A program made the position numbers and the translations under genes. A model generated the notes under the pieces. The model was not told the origin of the DNA and did no database searches. It was given only the letters and a program-made list of their open reading frames with translations. 64,000 nt of DNA, taken from Paenibacillus allorhizosphaerae (lineage in GTDB: Bacteria > Bacillota > Bacilli > Paenibacillales > NBRC-103111). Shown in pieces: positions 8,497 to 16,323 of the stretch. Each line of letters starts with the position of its first letter. Positions within the stretch are counted from its first letter, which is position 1. The DNA is taken from positions 186,001-250,000 of the forward strand of contig NZ_CAJVCE010000004.1 in assembly GCF_910594985.1 (NCBI RefSeq), given 5' to 3'.

Positions 8497-9096
8497 ATGA
8501 ACGAAAAAGCCAATCTTATCCTGCACCCTGTTCGTATGCGAATCATTCAGGCCATGATCGGCAAACGGCGCAACACGCAGCAGCTGCAGGAATGGCTGCC
8601 GGATATTCCCCAGGCTACGTTGTACCGCCAATTGCAGAAGCTCGTTCAGGCCGGCATTTTGCACGTCGTCGAGCAAAAGCGGGTGCGCGGCGCGATTGAA
8701 AAAACGTATGCGCTTGCCGAGCGCGGCAATGAATTGACGCAAGAAGAATTGGCGTCGTTTGATTCGAACGATCATATCCGTTACTTTATGATGTTTATGG
8801 CACAGCTGCTCGGTGAATTCGGCGATTATGCCGAGCAAGAGCCGGTCGATATGGCACGCGACGGCGCTGGCTACCGTCAAGTTGCCCTCTACTTGAGCGA
8901 GGCCGAATGGAAGCAAATGGCTGCGGAGTTTTCGGCCGCGGTCGTCAAGCATTTGTCCAACGAGCCTGCTCCCGACAGAAGGCGCTACAGTCTCACGACC
9001 GTGCTGATCCCGGGCCGAAAAACGGATAGTTCCCCGGAACAATCCTCCATACCGGAATCCGGAATCCGTTCGCAGGCAAGCACCGACAGACCATAA
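8497..9096 (+). CDS. Winged-helix (ArsR-like) transcriptional regulator
   Basis: 199 residues. Residues about 5-75 form a winged helix: ILHPVRMRIIQAMIG, QQLQEWLPDIPQATLYRQLQKLVQAGIL (recognition helix) and a basic wing KRVRGAIEKTY. The remainder is a helical effector domain of a type common in Bacillales regulators, with a polar, probably disordered tail from about 165. GGGGGAG precedes the ATG. Its target is not apparent; the neighbouring binding-protein gene is convergent. Domain assignment is firm, function is open. Confidence 0.8.
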   Translation: MNEKANLILHPVRMRIIQAMIGKRRNTQQLQEWLPDIPQATLYRQLQKLVQAGILHVVEQKRVRGAIEKTYALAERGNELTQEELASFDSNDHIRYFMMFMAQLLGEFGDYAEQEPVDMARDGAGYRQVALYLSEAEWKQMAAEFSAAVVKHLSNEPAPDRRRYSLTTVLIPGRKTDSSPEQSSIPESGIRSQASTDRP

Positions 9097-9132
9097 GCCG
9101 ACATAGCATCATGGATATCAATACTACGCGTA

Positions 9133-9164
9133 AACCCCCTTTCTCCGATGAGAGGAAGGGGGTT
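9133..9164. terminator. Shared terminator, regulator / binding protein
   Basis: Stem AACCCCCTT / AAGGGGGTT between convergent genes, with a short T-containing tail on the plus strand; it lies 12 bases beyond the minus-strand stop. Confidence 0.65.
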
Positions 9165-9176
9165 CTTCGGCTTAAC

Positions 9177-10526
9177 CTACTTTTTCATATTCGCTTTCTT
9201 CTGCTCTACGGCTTTCGCCATCTCCTCGGACGCATCTCTCAGCGCCGTATTGATGTCTACTTTATCCAAGGTAACGCGGTCGAATACTTTCTCGATCGAC
9301 TTCTTGAGTTCGTTCGGATTCGCTCCGATCAACGATTTATCCCGCTTCGGAGGCGCTGCGGCCGGTTTGTATTTGTACACCGCGCCGATGTTTTTCCCTT
9401 TCAGCTGCGGTACGTCTTGACCGATCGATTTGAAGATGTCGCTCGTATTCTTCAGCGAAGGGACCAGTCCGAGCGTTTTGGCCATATCCAGCTGAATTTC
9501 GTCGGACAGCATGTAAGAAATGATGGCAAACGAAATATCTTTGTGCTTGTTCGTTTGGGAAATGTACCAGTAGTACGCGCCCGGTTGCGCGCTGACGTTA
9601 GGCGCTTCCTTAAACGTCGGGATCGTGACCATATCCCAGTTCAGCTCTTCCGGAAACTCCAAGTAACGGGTTAACTGGTTTACTTGCATCGCTACGTTCA
9701 TATTTTTCTGGAACGTAGTATATTCTTCGGTTTGCGAGCGCTTCTTCGGATCGCGGTTGTTGTTTTCAATTTGGTAAAAACGTCCCAAATTATCTATCAG
9801 CACTTTCCACCGCTCGGAGTTGTATATTTGATCGGCTTTCGGATCCAAATACGGAATCGAAAGCTGGTTGTCGCGAAGAATGGCCCCGATAAAGGAGCTG
9901 AAGCCGCGATAAGCTTGGCCTCCGTCCACGCGTGTCATCTTTTTGGCGAGTTCGTACGTGTCATCCCAAGTCATGCCGTCCTTCGGATAAGGTACACCGA
10001 ATTTATCGAAAAGGCCTTTGTTGTAGAACATCACCTGTACCTGGGAAGACGGCATCGGCAGGCCATATAGTGCGCCGTCGGGATTCGTATTGCGAATGCT
10101 ATCGATATGAACGGGGTCAAAGCGGCCCAGATCGTAATTGTTTTTCTTCACTAGATCGGACATGTCATAGGCGAGGCCCGTATCGATCAGGAATCCGTCG
10201 ATATCGGATAAATTGCCGTACATAATGTCCGGATTTTTGCCGGATGCCACCAGATCGGCGATCCCGGTTCCGGTTCCGCGCGGGATGAATTCAATGGTTA
10301 CGTTCGGGAATTTCTTCTTGATTCGATCGCCGTACAGCTTGTTGAAGTACTCCTGATTGTCTGCGAATTGGGAAACGAACGTCAGCGTGACGGCTTCATT
10401 GTAGTTAACTTCCTGTGTTTTTGCTGCCGCATCTCCCGTTTTCTTCTCCCCGCTGCTCGCGCATCCGGCAAGGACAGATGCCATTAGTGCCGCGGCCAGC
10501 AAACCGGCTGAAACTTTTGTAGTCAA
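9177..10526 (-). CDS. Extracellular solute-binding lipoprotein (family 1, sugar type)
   Basis: 449 residues with a lipoprotein signal peptide ending in the lipobox LAGC at about 19-22, then a mature MalE-like fold (YNKGLFDKFGVPYPKDGMTWDD, about 165-190, is the family hallmark). It would capture an oligosaccharide or sugar for an ABC importer, but no permease genes are adjacent. The TTG start has GGGAGG upstream. A near-consensus cre site overlaps the promoter region, so CcpA repression by preferred carbon sources is expected. The fragment at 38765-39958 is a decayed paralogue. Confidence 0.9.
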   Translation of the reverse strand: MTTKVSAGLLAAALMASVLAGCASSGEKKTGDAAAKTQEVNYNEAVTLTFVSQFADNQEYFNKLYGDRIKKKFPNVTIEFIPRGTGTGIADLVASGKNPDIMYGNLSDIDGFLIDTGLAYDMSDLVKKNNYDLGRFDPVHIDSIRNTNPDGALYGLPMPSSQVQVMFYNKGLFDKFGVPYPKDGMTWDDTYELAKKMTRVDGGQAYRGFSSFIGAILRDNQLSIPYLDPKADQIYNSERWKVLIDNLGRFYQIENNNRDPKKRSQTEEYTTFQKNMNVAMQVNQLTRYLEFPEELNWDMVTIPTFKEAPNVSAQPGAYYWYISQTNKHKDISFAIISYMLSDEIQLDMAKTLGLVPSLKNTSDIFKSIGQDVPQLKGKNIGAVYKYKPAAAPPKRDKSLIGANPNELKKSIEKVFDRVTLDKVDINTALRDASEEMAKAVEQKKANMKK

Positions 10527-10547
10527 AATGATGAGCCTCCCTTTTTA

Positions 10548-10561
10548 TGTATACGCTTACA
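10548..10561. promoter_or_regulatory. cre site (CcpA operator)
   Basis: Minus-strand TGTAAGCGTATACA matches 13 of 14 positions of the cre consensus TGWAANCGNTNWCA. It lies between a TATAAT box (minus strand, 10568-10573) and the start codon of the binding-protein gene, a position expected to repress. Confidence 0.7.
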
Positions 10562-10689
10562 CCAATAATTATACTCGGAATGCTCAATGTAAATCGATGT
10601 CGAATACTCAGCATTATTTGTCTAAAGCTACTTTGTATAAGTAATAAATCGACGCGAAGCGGCATAATCCGCTCGGGCTCGCTTGAATA

Positions 10690-10743
10690 AAAATACCCTC
10701 CAAAAGAACGGCGCTTCGATGAAAACGCCTTTCCTTTGGAGGG
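10690..10743 (-). terminator. Terminator of the two-component operon
   Basis: CCCTCCAAA (10696-10704) pairs with TTTGGAGGG (10735-10743), with an inner GGCG/CGCC arm and TATTTTTATT on the minus strand, just after the response regulator. Confidence 0.85.
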
Positions 10744-10765
10744 GCATGTCGTTTGCCGGCTCGAA

Positions 10766-11473
10766 TTATTGCGGGCTCGTCTTTACAAATTTGTAACCTA
10801 CCCCGTGCACATTGATAATATAAACGGGATTGGACGGATCGGGCTCGATTTTTTTCCGCAAATTGCTGACATGTACAATAATGGTGCGCGTATCGTTGAA
10901 GCACTCCTGGCCCCATATTTCCTTAAACAGCTGCTCATGGGTGAACGTTTGATCCGGACGGGAAGCCAGATAGCACAGCAAGTCGAACTCTTTGCGCGAT
11001 AGCGAAATTTCATGACCGTTCAACTTGACGACGCGGCTCAAGCGATCGATCTGGATGGCGCCCGCCATCAGCTTCAAAGGCTGCGCGTCCGTTTCTCCGC
11101 CGGCCAAATGCGGTCGGCGCAAATTGGCCCGAACCCGCGCCATTAGCTCGTTCGGACTAAAAGGCTTCGTAATGTAATCGTCGCCTCCCATGTTCAGTCC
11201 GGTAATTTTATCGTTCTCGTCCTTCCTGCAGCTCAAAAACAATATCGGCGCCGAGGACGTCGTGCGAATGTCGCGGCATACGTCAAAACCGTCTTTCCCC
11301 GGAAGCAGCACGTCGAGTATTGCCAAATCCGGCAGTTCCGCTCTGGCCAATCGAACGGCATCCTCACCGTTATCCGCCAAGACGACCTCATAATCGTTTT
11401 TTTCCAAATACAATCGAATCACTTCCCGAATCTCGGGATCATCCTCTGCTACTAAAATTTTTTGCGCCGTCAT
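10766..11473 (-). CDS. OmpR/PhoB-family response regulator
   Basis: 235 residues. The receiver domain (about 5-118) has the acidic pair EDD, phosphoacceptor Asp in AILDVLLPG (about 54) and the lysine of TKPFSP (about 104). The winged-helix DNA-binding domain (about 135-230) ends in VHGVGYKF. The ATG overlaps the stop codon of the sensor kinase as ATGA, so the two are coupled and the kinase is its partner. Targets unknown. Confidence 0.95.
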   Translation of the reverse strand: MTAQKILVAEDDPEIREVIRLYLEKNDYEVVLADNGEDAVRLARAELPDLAILDVLLPGKDGFDVCRDIRTTSSAPILFLSCRKDENDKITGLNMGGDDYITKPFSPNELMARVRANLRRPHLAGGETDAQPLKLMAGAIQIDRLSRVVKLNGHEISLSRKEFDLLCYLASRPDQTFTHEQLFKEIWGQECFNDTRTIIVHVSNLRKKIEPDPSNPVYIINVHGVGYKFVKTSPQ

Positions 11474-13653
11474 CTACCGTCACCTACCGTCTGATATATA
11501 CCTGCTTTCGAAACTGCTTGCTTTGTTTGCGTCGGGATCGTGAAACAGATGACGGTTCCGCATTGTTCCTCGGTTCGATCCACCCAAATCCGCCCGCCGT
11601 GATACTCTACGATTTCTTTCGAAATAGAGAGGCCGAGCCCCTTCCCTCCGCCCGAATCATTCCGCGCTTTGTTGCTTGTATAGAAGCGATCGAATACATA
11701 AGGCAAATCTTCGGGCCGAATGCCTGACCCGGAATCGCTGACGCTAACCAGCATTTCGCTTCCGTTGTCGTGCATCTCGACGGCGATCGAGCCTCCCGAA
11801 GGCGTAAATTTGATCGCATTGAAAATAAGGTTCGAATAAGCCTGATGCAGCCGCTCCGCGTCCACTTCGACCGAAGAAAATTGTTCGTCTTTCTCCCCGT
11901 TCCTGAACACTGTGAGCGTGTACGCAATCCCCGCTCCCCTCGCATCCAGCTCGTAACGGGCGAACAGCCGCTCGATCAACAGATCCGTGGTCACAGGCTC
12001 TTTCTTAAAAGCGACTTGCCTCGCCTCCAGCTGGGACAGTTGAAACAAATCTTCAATCAGCCTGTCCATCCCGACCACCTTGCTGTGGATGACGCGAAGA
12101 TAGCGCTCCCGCTGTTCTTCGGTATCGACCATTCGATCGAGAATCGCCTCGATGTAGCACTGAATCGCCGTCATCGGGGTACCCAGATCATGCGAAATGT
12201 TGCTCAACAGATGGCTGCGCGACGTTTCCATCCGGGACAGCTCGTCGTTCGACCATTTTAGCGCCTTGTTCGCCTGCTCCAAATCGTACGTACGCTCGAT
12301 GATTTTTTCGTTCAATCCGTTGTTGAGCTCGGTAAGCTCCGTCGACAGCTTTTCCACGCTGACAAAAGCGCGCGACAGCTTGATGGACAGCATAGCTGCC
12401 TGGGAGAAAATGAAGATCAGCAGGCCGAACGCCGACATCCGGTCCGTAGTGGCGACCAGTTGATGCGCATAGAGCATATCGTTGACGATCGAGGTACCGA
12501 GCACAAGGCAGGATATGAGCAGAATGCCGCTGCCTTCCCGTTTGCGGATGCAAGCGAACACGGCGATGCTCATCACATATACGATCGCCGCAACTACGAC
12601 CAGCTGCAGCGAGACAAGCGCCTGCGTAAAAATCAAGGTAGGCAGCACCGCAATCACGATGGAATATCCGACGGTTACTATGCAAAAGGCGGCGTTCATG
12701 AACCGGGCGCTCTCTTCGGGATACAGGCTGGAAAAAAACAAAATAAACAGCGGAAGACTCAAGGCGGCGCTCAAATATTCCAAATTAATCTCCAGCGTCC
12801 AGTTGAAGCCGGGAATCGCTTTCGTAATGACGATTTCGCCAAGCAGCGTCATACGAATGCTAAACAGCAAACAGAACAAGCCGAAATACAGCATCGACCA
12901 TTCTTTTGTTCTGACGGCAAATAAACCCAGATGATACAAACCCATGATGAGCAGGCAGCCGATGAGGAGCATATCGAAACCGACGGCCATTTCCTTCGCG
13001 CGTATAATGTCTTTAGCGGTGCCGAGCTCGATCGGCTGCCGAAGCCCTCCCCGCTGATGGCTGAAATTAGCGACCTCGATAACGATATCCATCGCGGAAT
13101 GAAGCGTAGGCGCTACCGCAACTTCCGGAGCAAACTGCGGGACTGCGCTTTCTTCGGTTGTCCCGAGCAGTCCGGCGGAGGCGATCGCTTTACCGTTAAC
13201 CCACAGCTTGTAGGAGGTGCTCACAGCTGGCACGCGCAGCGCTAGCACGTCCTCTCCCTCGGGCAACATAATCTTCAACCGGTAAGTAGCGTAGCCTTCG
13301 CCGGAGAGCGGGACTCCATCCACTACGGTACCGTTCCAGGAACCGGGAACTTTGATCGTTTGCGCCGGCAGCTGCGATTGCTCGCTAGCCTGGTCTGCCT
13401 CCGATTGCTGCAGCTGCTGCCAAGAAAAGGACCATTCACCGTTCAAGGGCAACGTTCCGTCCTTCTGCCAATTCCAGTCGGAAAGATCTATGATCCCGTT
13501 TTCCGCTCGAGGATACGCCTTGTCCGGCCAAAAGACGCGTTCGGCTGCGAACACGATCGTACCCAGCGCTAGCAGCAGCAGCAGCGCAATGGAGAAACGC
13601 TTGTATACTCTCTCGTTCAACAAAACATGTTTAAAGCTCCCCCGCCTCAACAT
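11470..13653 (-). CDS. Sensor histidine kinase with 7TMR-DISM sensor
   Basis: 727 residues. One membrane helix at about 20-38; an extracytoplasmic beta-sandwich 7TMR-DISM domain (LNGEWSFSW ... VPGSWNG ... YRLKIMLPEG) up to about 215; seven membrane helices at about 225-430; a coiled coil; then HisKA with the phosphorylated His in SNISHDLGTP (about 487) and HATPase_c with NAIKFTP, DSGSGI and GGGKGLGLSI. The sensor type is known to bind carbohydrates or other ligands. The start at 13653 overlaps the amidase by 23 bases; GGGGGAG lies inside that overlap, so a TTG a little downstream is also possible. It is third-to-last in an amidase-kinase-regulator operon. Confidence 0.92.
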   Translation of the reverse strand: MLRRGSFKHVLLNERVYKRFSIALLLLLALGTIVFAAERVFWPDKAYPRAENGIIDLSDWNWQKDGTLPLNGEWSFSWQQLQQSEADQASEQSQLPAQTIKVPGSWNGTVVDGVPLSGEGYATYRLKIMLPEGEDVLALRVPAVSTSYKLWVNGKAIASAGLLGTTEESAVPQFAPEVAVAPTLHSAMDIVIEVANFSHQRGGLRQPIELGTAKDIIRAKEMAVGFDMLLIGCLLIMGLYHLGLFAVRTKEWSMLYFGLFCLLFSIRMTLLGEIVITKAIPGFNWTLEINLEYLSAALSLPLFILFFSSLYPEESARFMNAAFCIVTVGYSIVIAVLPTLIFTQALVSLQLVVVAAIVYVMSIAVFACIRKREGSGILLISCLVLGTSIVNDMLYAHQLVATTDRMSAFGLLIFIFSQAAMLSIKLSRAFVSVEKLSTELTELNNGLNEKIIERTYDLEQANKALKWSNDELSRMETSRSHLLSNISHDLGTPMTAIQCYIEAILDRMVDTEEQRERYLRVIHSKVVGMDRLIEDLFQLSQLEARQVAFKKEPVTTDLLIERLFARYELDARGAGIAYTLTVFRNGEKDEQFSSVEVDAERLHQAYSNLIFNAIKFTPSGGSIAVEMHDNGSEMLVSVSDSGSGIRPEDLPYVFDRFYTSNKARNDSGGGKGLGLSISKEIVEYHGGRIWVDRTEEQCGTVICFTIPTQTKQAVSKAGIYQTVGDGR

Positions 13654-14569
13654 ACTGCATAATTCCCTTCACGATTCCGCTCGCCAGCTTATTTTGGTAG
13701 TCCGGGTCGGATAACAGCGCATCTTCTTCCGGGTTGGTCATAAAGCCGAGCTCGACCAGCACAACCGGAACTTCAGACCAGTTAAAGCCGGATAAATCGC
13801 TTCGTTCCGATAATCCTCTGCCCGTCGAGCCGGTCACTTCTTTGAGGCCGTTCAAAATCGCAGCCGCTGCCGCTTTGCTCGACTCCGCGATCGGGCGCGC
13901 CGAAGCAACGGAAGCGGACGGGTACAGTACGGAGAAGCCTTTCGTCTTCGGAGAAGCGTCGCCGTCGGCATGAATCCGGATCGAAAGCGCGGCCCCGGCC
14001 TCATTGGCCATCTTCGCCCGCTCCTTATTGCTGATATCGACGTCATGGCTGTCTCTGGTCATGCGTACCTCGTACCCTTGCCGAATCAGTTGTTCCTTTA
14101 AAAGTTCGGATACTTCGAGGTTAAGAACATATTCCGGCTTCCGGGTATGCACGCCCACCGTTCCGGAAGTCACCTTCGGCTTCGTCGCCCGGCTATCCGG
14201 CCCAACCGGTTCGGGCTCGTTATTGCCCTTGCGCTGATGGCCCGGATCGATGACAATAAGCAAGGCTGCCCTCGCGGGCGTTACCGACTCAGGAGCAGGT
14301 GTCTCGACAAGCGACTCCTCGGCTGGAGCTGCCGCAGACACAGGCGGCGCCTCTTGTCCCGGGACGGGTGACGGTGCTACCGCTTCCGGTTCCGGCTGAG
14401 TCCGGCTCTGCTGCGGTACGTCCGGCAGCTTGCCGGCGGGCGGAGGAAGATCGTACAGCAGCAAATAGAACAACAGCGCGGCCGCCGCAACGGCAAAAAC
14501 CGTGCTGTACAGCTTGATCATCCGCTGCGGAGAGCGTTTCCCTTGGCCGGGCACTTCGTCTTGTTCCAA
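13631..14569 (-). CDS. N-acetylmuramoyl-L-alanine amidase (Amidase_3), membrane anchored
   Basis: 312 residues. An N-terminal membrane anchor lies at about 18-40, then a Pro/Ala/Glu-rich wall-spanning linker to about 100, then the Amidase_3 domain. Zinc ligands and catalytic Glu are visible in VIDPGHQ, the glutamate of LNLEVSELL, the histidine of SIRIHAD and VVLVELGFMTN. It cleaves the amide between muramic acid and the stem peptide. The TTG start has GGAGGAGG upstream. Its co-transcription with a histidine kinase and response regulator is unusual and suggests wall-dependent signalling or that it is a target of that system. Confidence 0.9.
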   Translation of the reverse strand: MEQDEVPGQGKRSPQRMIKLYSTVFAVAAAALLFYLLLYDLPPPAGKLPDVPQQSRTQPEPEAVAPSPVPGQEAPPVSAAAPAEESLVETPAPESVTPARAALLIVIDPGHQRKGNNEPEPVGPDSRATKPKVTSGTVGVHTRKPEYVLNLEVSELLKEQLIRQGYEVRMTRDSHDVDISNKERAKMANEAGAALSIRIHADGDASPKTKGFSVLYPSASVASARPIAESSKAAAAAILNGLKEVTGSTGRGLSERSDLSGFNWSEVPVVLVELGFMTNPEEDALLSDPDYQNKLASGIVKGIMQYVEAGEL

Positions 14570-14732
14570 GCCTGCCTCCTCCTTTCAAATCGAGACTTTA
14601 CATGCAGCCAAGCAGCCCCTGGCATGAACCTGCCGACACAATTCGCCTAATCTTGATAAAAAACTTTTACTCGAAGCCTATAAAATATGTTGTTTATTCG
14701 CCGACTCCTCAGAAAATTCCTGCTTTTTCGCT

Positions 14733-14785
14733 ATGAAAAACCCCCTTTTCGCCTATAGACATTTGAGGCGATTGCCAAGGGGGTT
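14733..14785 (-). terminator. Terminator of the MATE gene
   Basis: AACCCCCTT (14739-14747) pairs with AAGGGGGTT (14777-14785); an inner AGGC/GCCT arm is present and TTTTTC follows on the minus strand. Confidence 0.85.
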
Positions 14786-14793
14786 ACAGACCG

Positions 14794-16167
14794 TCATATA
14801 TGGCTGTTGCCGGCCGCCTGCTTTGCGCGCACGCCAGCCCAATCGGTGCGGTAAAAGCGAATGCAAACGGCAAGCGCAAAGAAGGTAAGAAAGGCGTACA
14901 GTGAAATCCAGGCTCCGATGCTGCCAAGATCGAAGACGAAAATCAGCACATAGGCGAACGGAATAAACATCAGCCAGTTAAGCGCAAGCGATACCTTCAG
15001 CAAAAAGGTCGTATCGCCCAGCCCGCGCAAGCCCCCGGCATAGTAGTTCAGCAAGCCGTCGAACAGCTGCAAAAAGGCCGAGATCATGATCAGTTCGCCC
15101 GCTAAAGTAAACACGGCCGGATCGCTTGTATACCAGCGAGCCACCCCTTCGGCGAACAAAAATTCAATCAGCCCCAGCACCAGCAGAAACAAACTGCCTA
15201 AGACGGCGACATCGGTGCCCATGCGCCGCCCCTTGTATGGGTCGCCGCGCCCGATCTCCTGGCCGACCAATATCGTCGCCGTAGCGCCGAAAGCAAAGGC
15301 CGGCATGAACCCGAACGCCATGACATTCAGCGCGATCTCGTTCGCTGCCAGCGCATGCGTGCCAAGCCTGGTTACAAACATCGTAAATACAAACATCGCC
15401 ATGCTCATCGCAAGCTCCTGGATGCCCAGTTTACCGCTTTCCGTCGCAATCAGCTTCGCTTCTTTCCGGTCGATCGCGATACGGCGGCGAGTATCGTAAC
15501 GCCCGTGCAGCCGGAAAAAGTAAACGTACGCGCTGCCTAGCAAGCTGAGCGCCTCGCCGATCAATACGGCCATGCCCGCTCCCGGCAGCCCGAGCTCGGG
15601 AAAACCGAGCTTTCCGTAGGTAAGCGCATATGTAAAAAAAATCATCGCGGCGTTCGCCACGACGGACATCGCCATCGGCGTGCGCGTATCGCCTATTCCC
15701 CGGAAGAAGCCGTGGAACACGAAGCTGAGCGTAAAACACGCTACGGCGAACAGCCGGTAGCGAAGATAAGCGGTTCCTGCGCCGACGAGCTCCTCGGAGC
15801 CGCCCATCAGTTCCAAAATCAGCTTCGGTGCGAGCCAACCTGCGATTACGGCGGCCATTGCGGCCATCGCCCCGACAAAGAGTGCGACATAGGTGCGCCT
15901 GACGGCCTGATCCATCTCCCCGGCGCCGTAATTTTGCGCAACCAAATAATTGACGGAATGGCCGAAGCCGGAACAAAGCGCCCACGCGTTATACGCAATA
16001 ATATTCGAAACGCCGACAACGGCGATGACGAGCGCGCCCATCGGTCCCACCATGATCAAATTGATCGTGCCCGTTACCGTTCCGGACGCGAAGGAGATGA
16101 CGGATGGCAGCGCAAGCGTGAGAATCAGCTTCCAGTGCCTGGTTTGCTCCCGGAGTATATGTATCAC
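14794..16167 (-). CDS. MATE-family multidrug/sodium antiporter
   Basis: 457 residues from the GTG at 16167, preceded by AAAGGA; the frame extends further upstream without a ribosome site. Twelve hydrophobic segments and the duplicated MATE bundle are visible (LILTLALPSVISFASGTVTG, NIIAYNAWALCSGFGHSVNYLVAQNYGAG in the first half; NEIALNVMAFGFMPAFAFGATATILVGQEIGRG in the second). It exports cationic compounds in exchange for Na+ or H+. It stands alone with its own terminator. Substrate unknown. Confidence 0.93.
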   Translation of the reverse strand: MIHILREQTRHWKLILTLALPSVISFASGTVTGTINLIMVGPMGALVIAVVGVSNIIAYNAWALCSGFGHSVNYLVAQNYGAGEMDQAVRRTYVALFVGAMAAMAAVIAGWLAPKLILELMGGSEELVGAGTAYLRYRLFAVACFTLSFVFHGFFRGIGDTRTPMAMSVVANAAMIFFTYALTYGKLGFPELGLPGAGMAVLIGEALSLLGSAYVYFFRLHGRYDTRRRIAIDRKEAKLIATESGKLGIQELAMSMAMFVFTMFVTRLGTHALAANEIALNVMAFGFMPAFAFGATATILVGQEIGRGDPYKGRRMGTDVAVLGSLFLLVLGLIEFLFAEGVARWYTSDPAVFTLAGELIMISAFLQLFDGLLNYYAGGLRGLGDTTFLLKVSLALNWLMFIPFAYVLIFVFDLGSIGAWISLYAFLTFFALAVCIRFYRTDWAGVRAKQAAGNSHI

Positions 16168-16279
16168 AACGAAACCGTCCTTTCTATACGATCCTGCAGT
16201 GTTTGCTGCAGTGCTTCTCCATTGTGCCTTATCCCGTTCCCGCGCACAATAAGAAAAACGATTTACTTGTCCAAACGCA

Positions 16280-16310
16280 CACGAAAGCCCGGTTCCAAAC
16301 GACCGGGCTT
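16280..16310 (-). terminator. Terminator of the DUF2334 gene
   Basis: AAGCCCGG (16285-16292) / CCGGGCTT (16303-16310), followed on the minus strand by TCGTG; weak T tract. Confidence 0.6.
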
Positions 16311-16323
16311 CCATCTAACCGTA

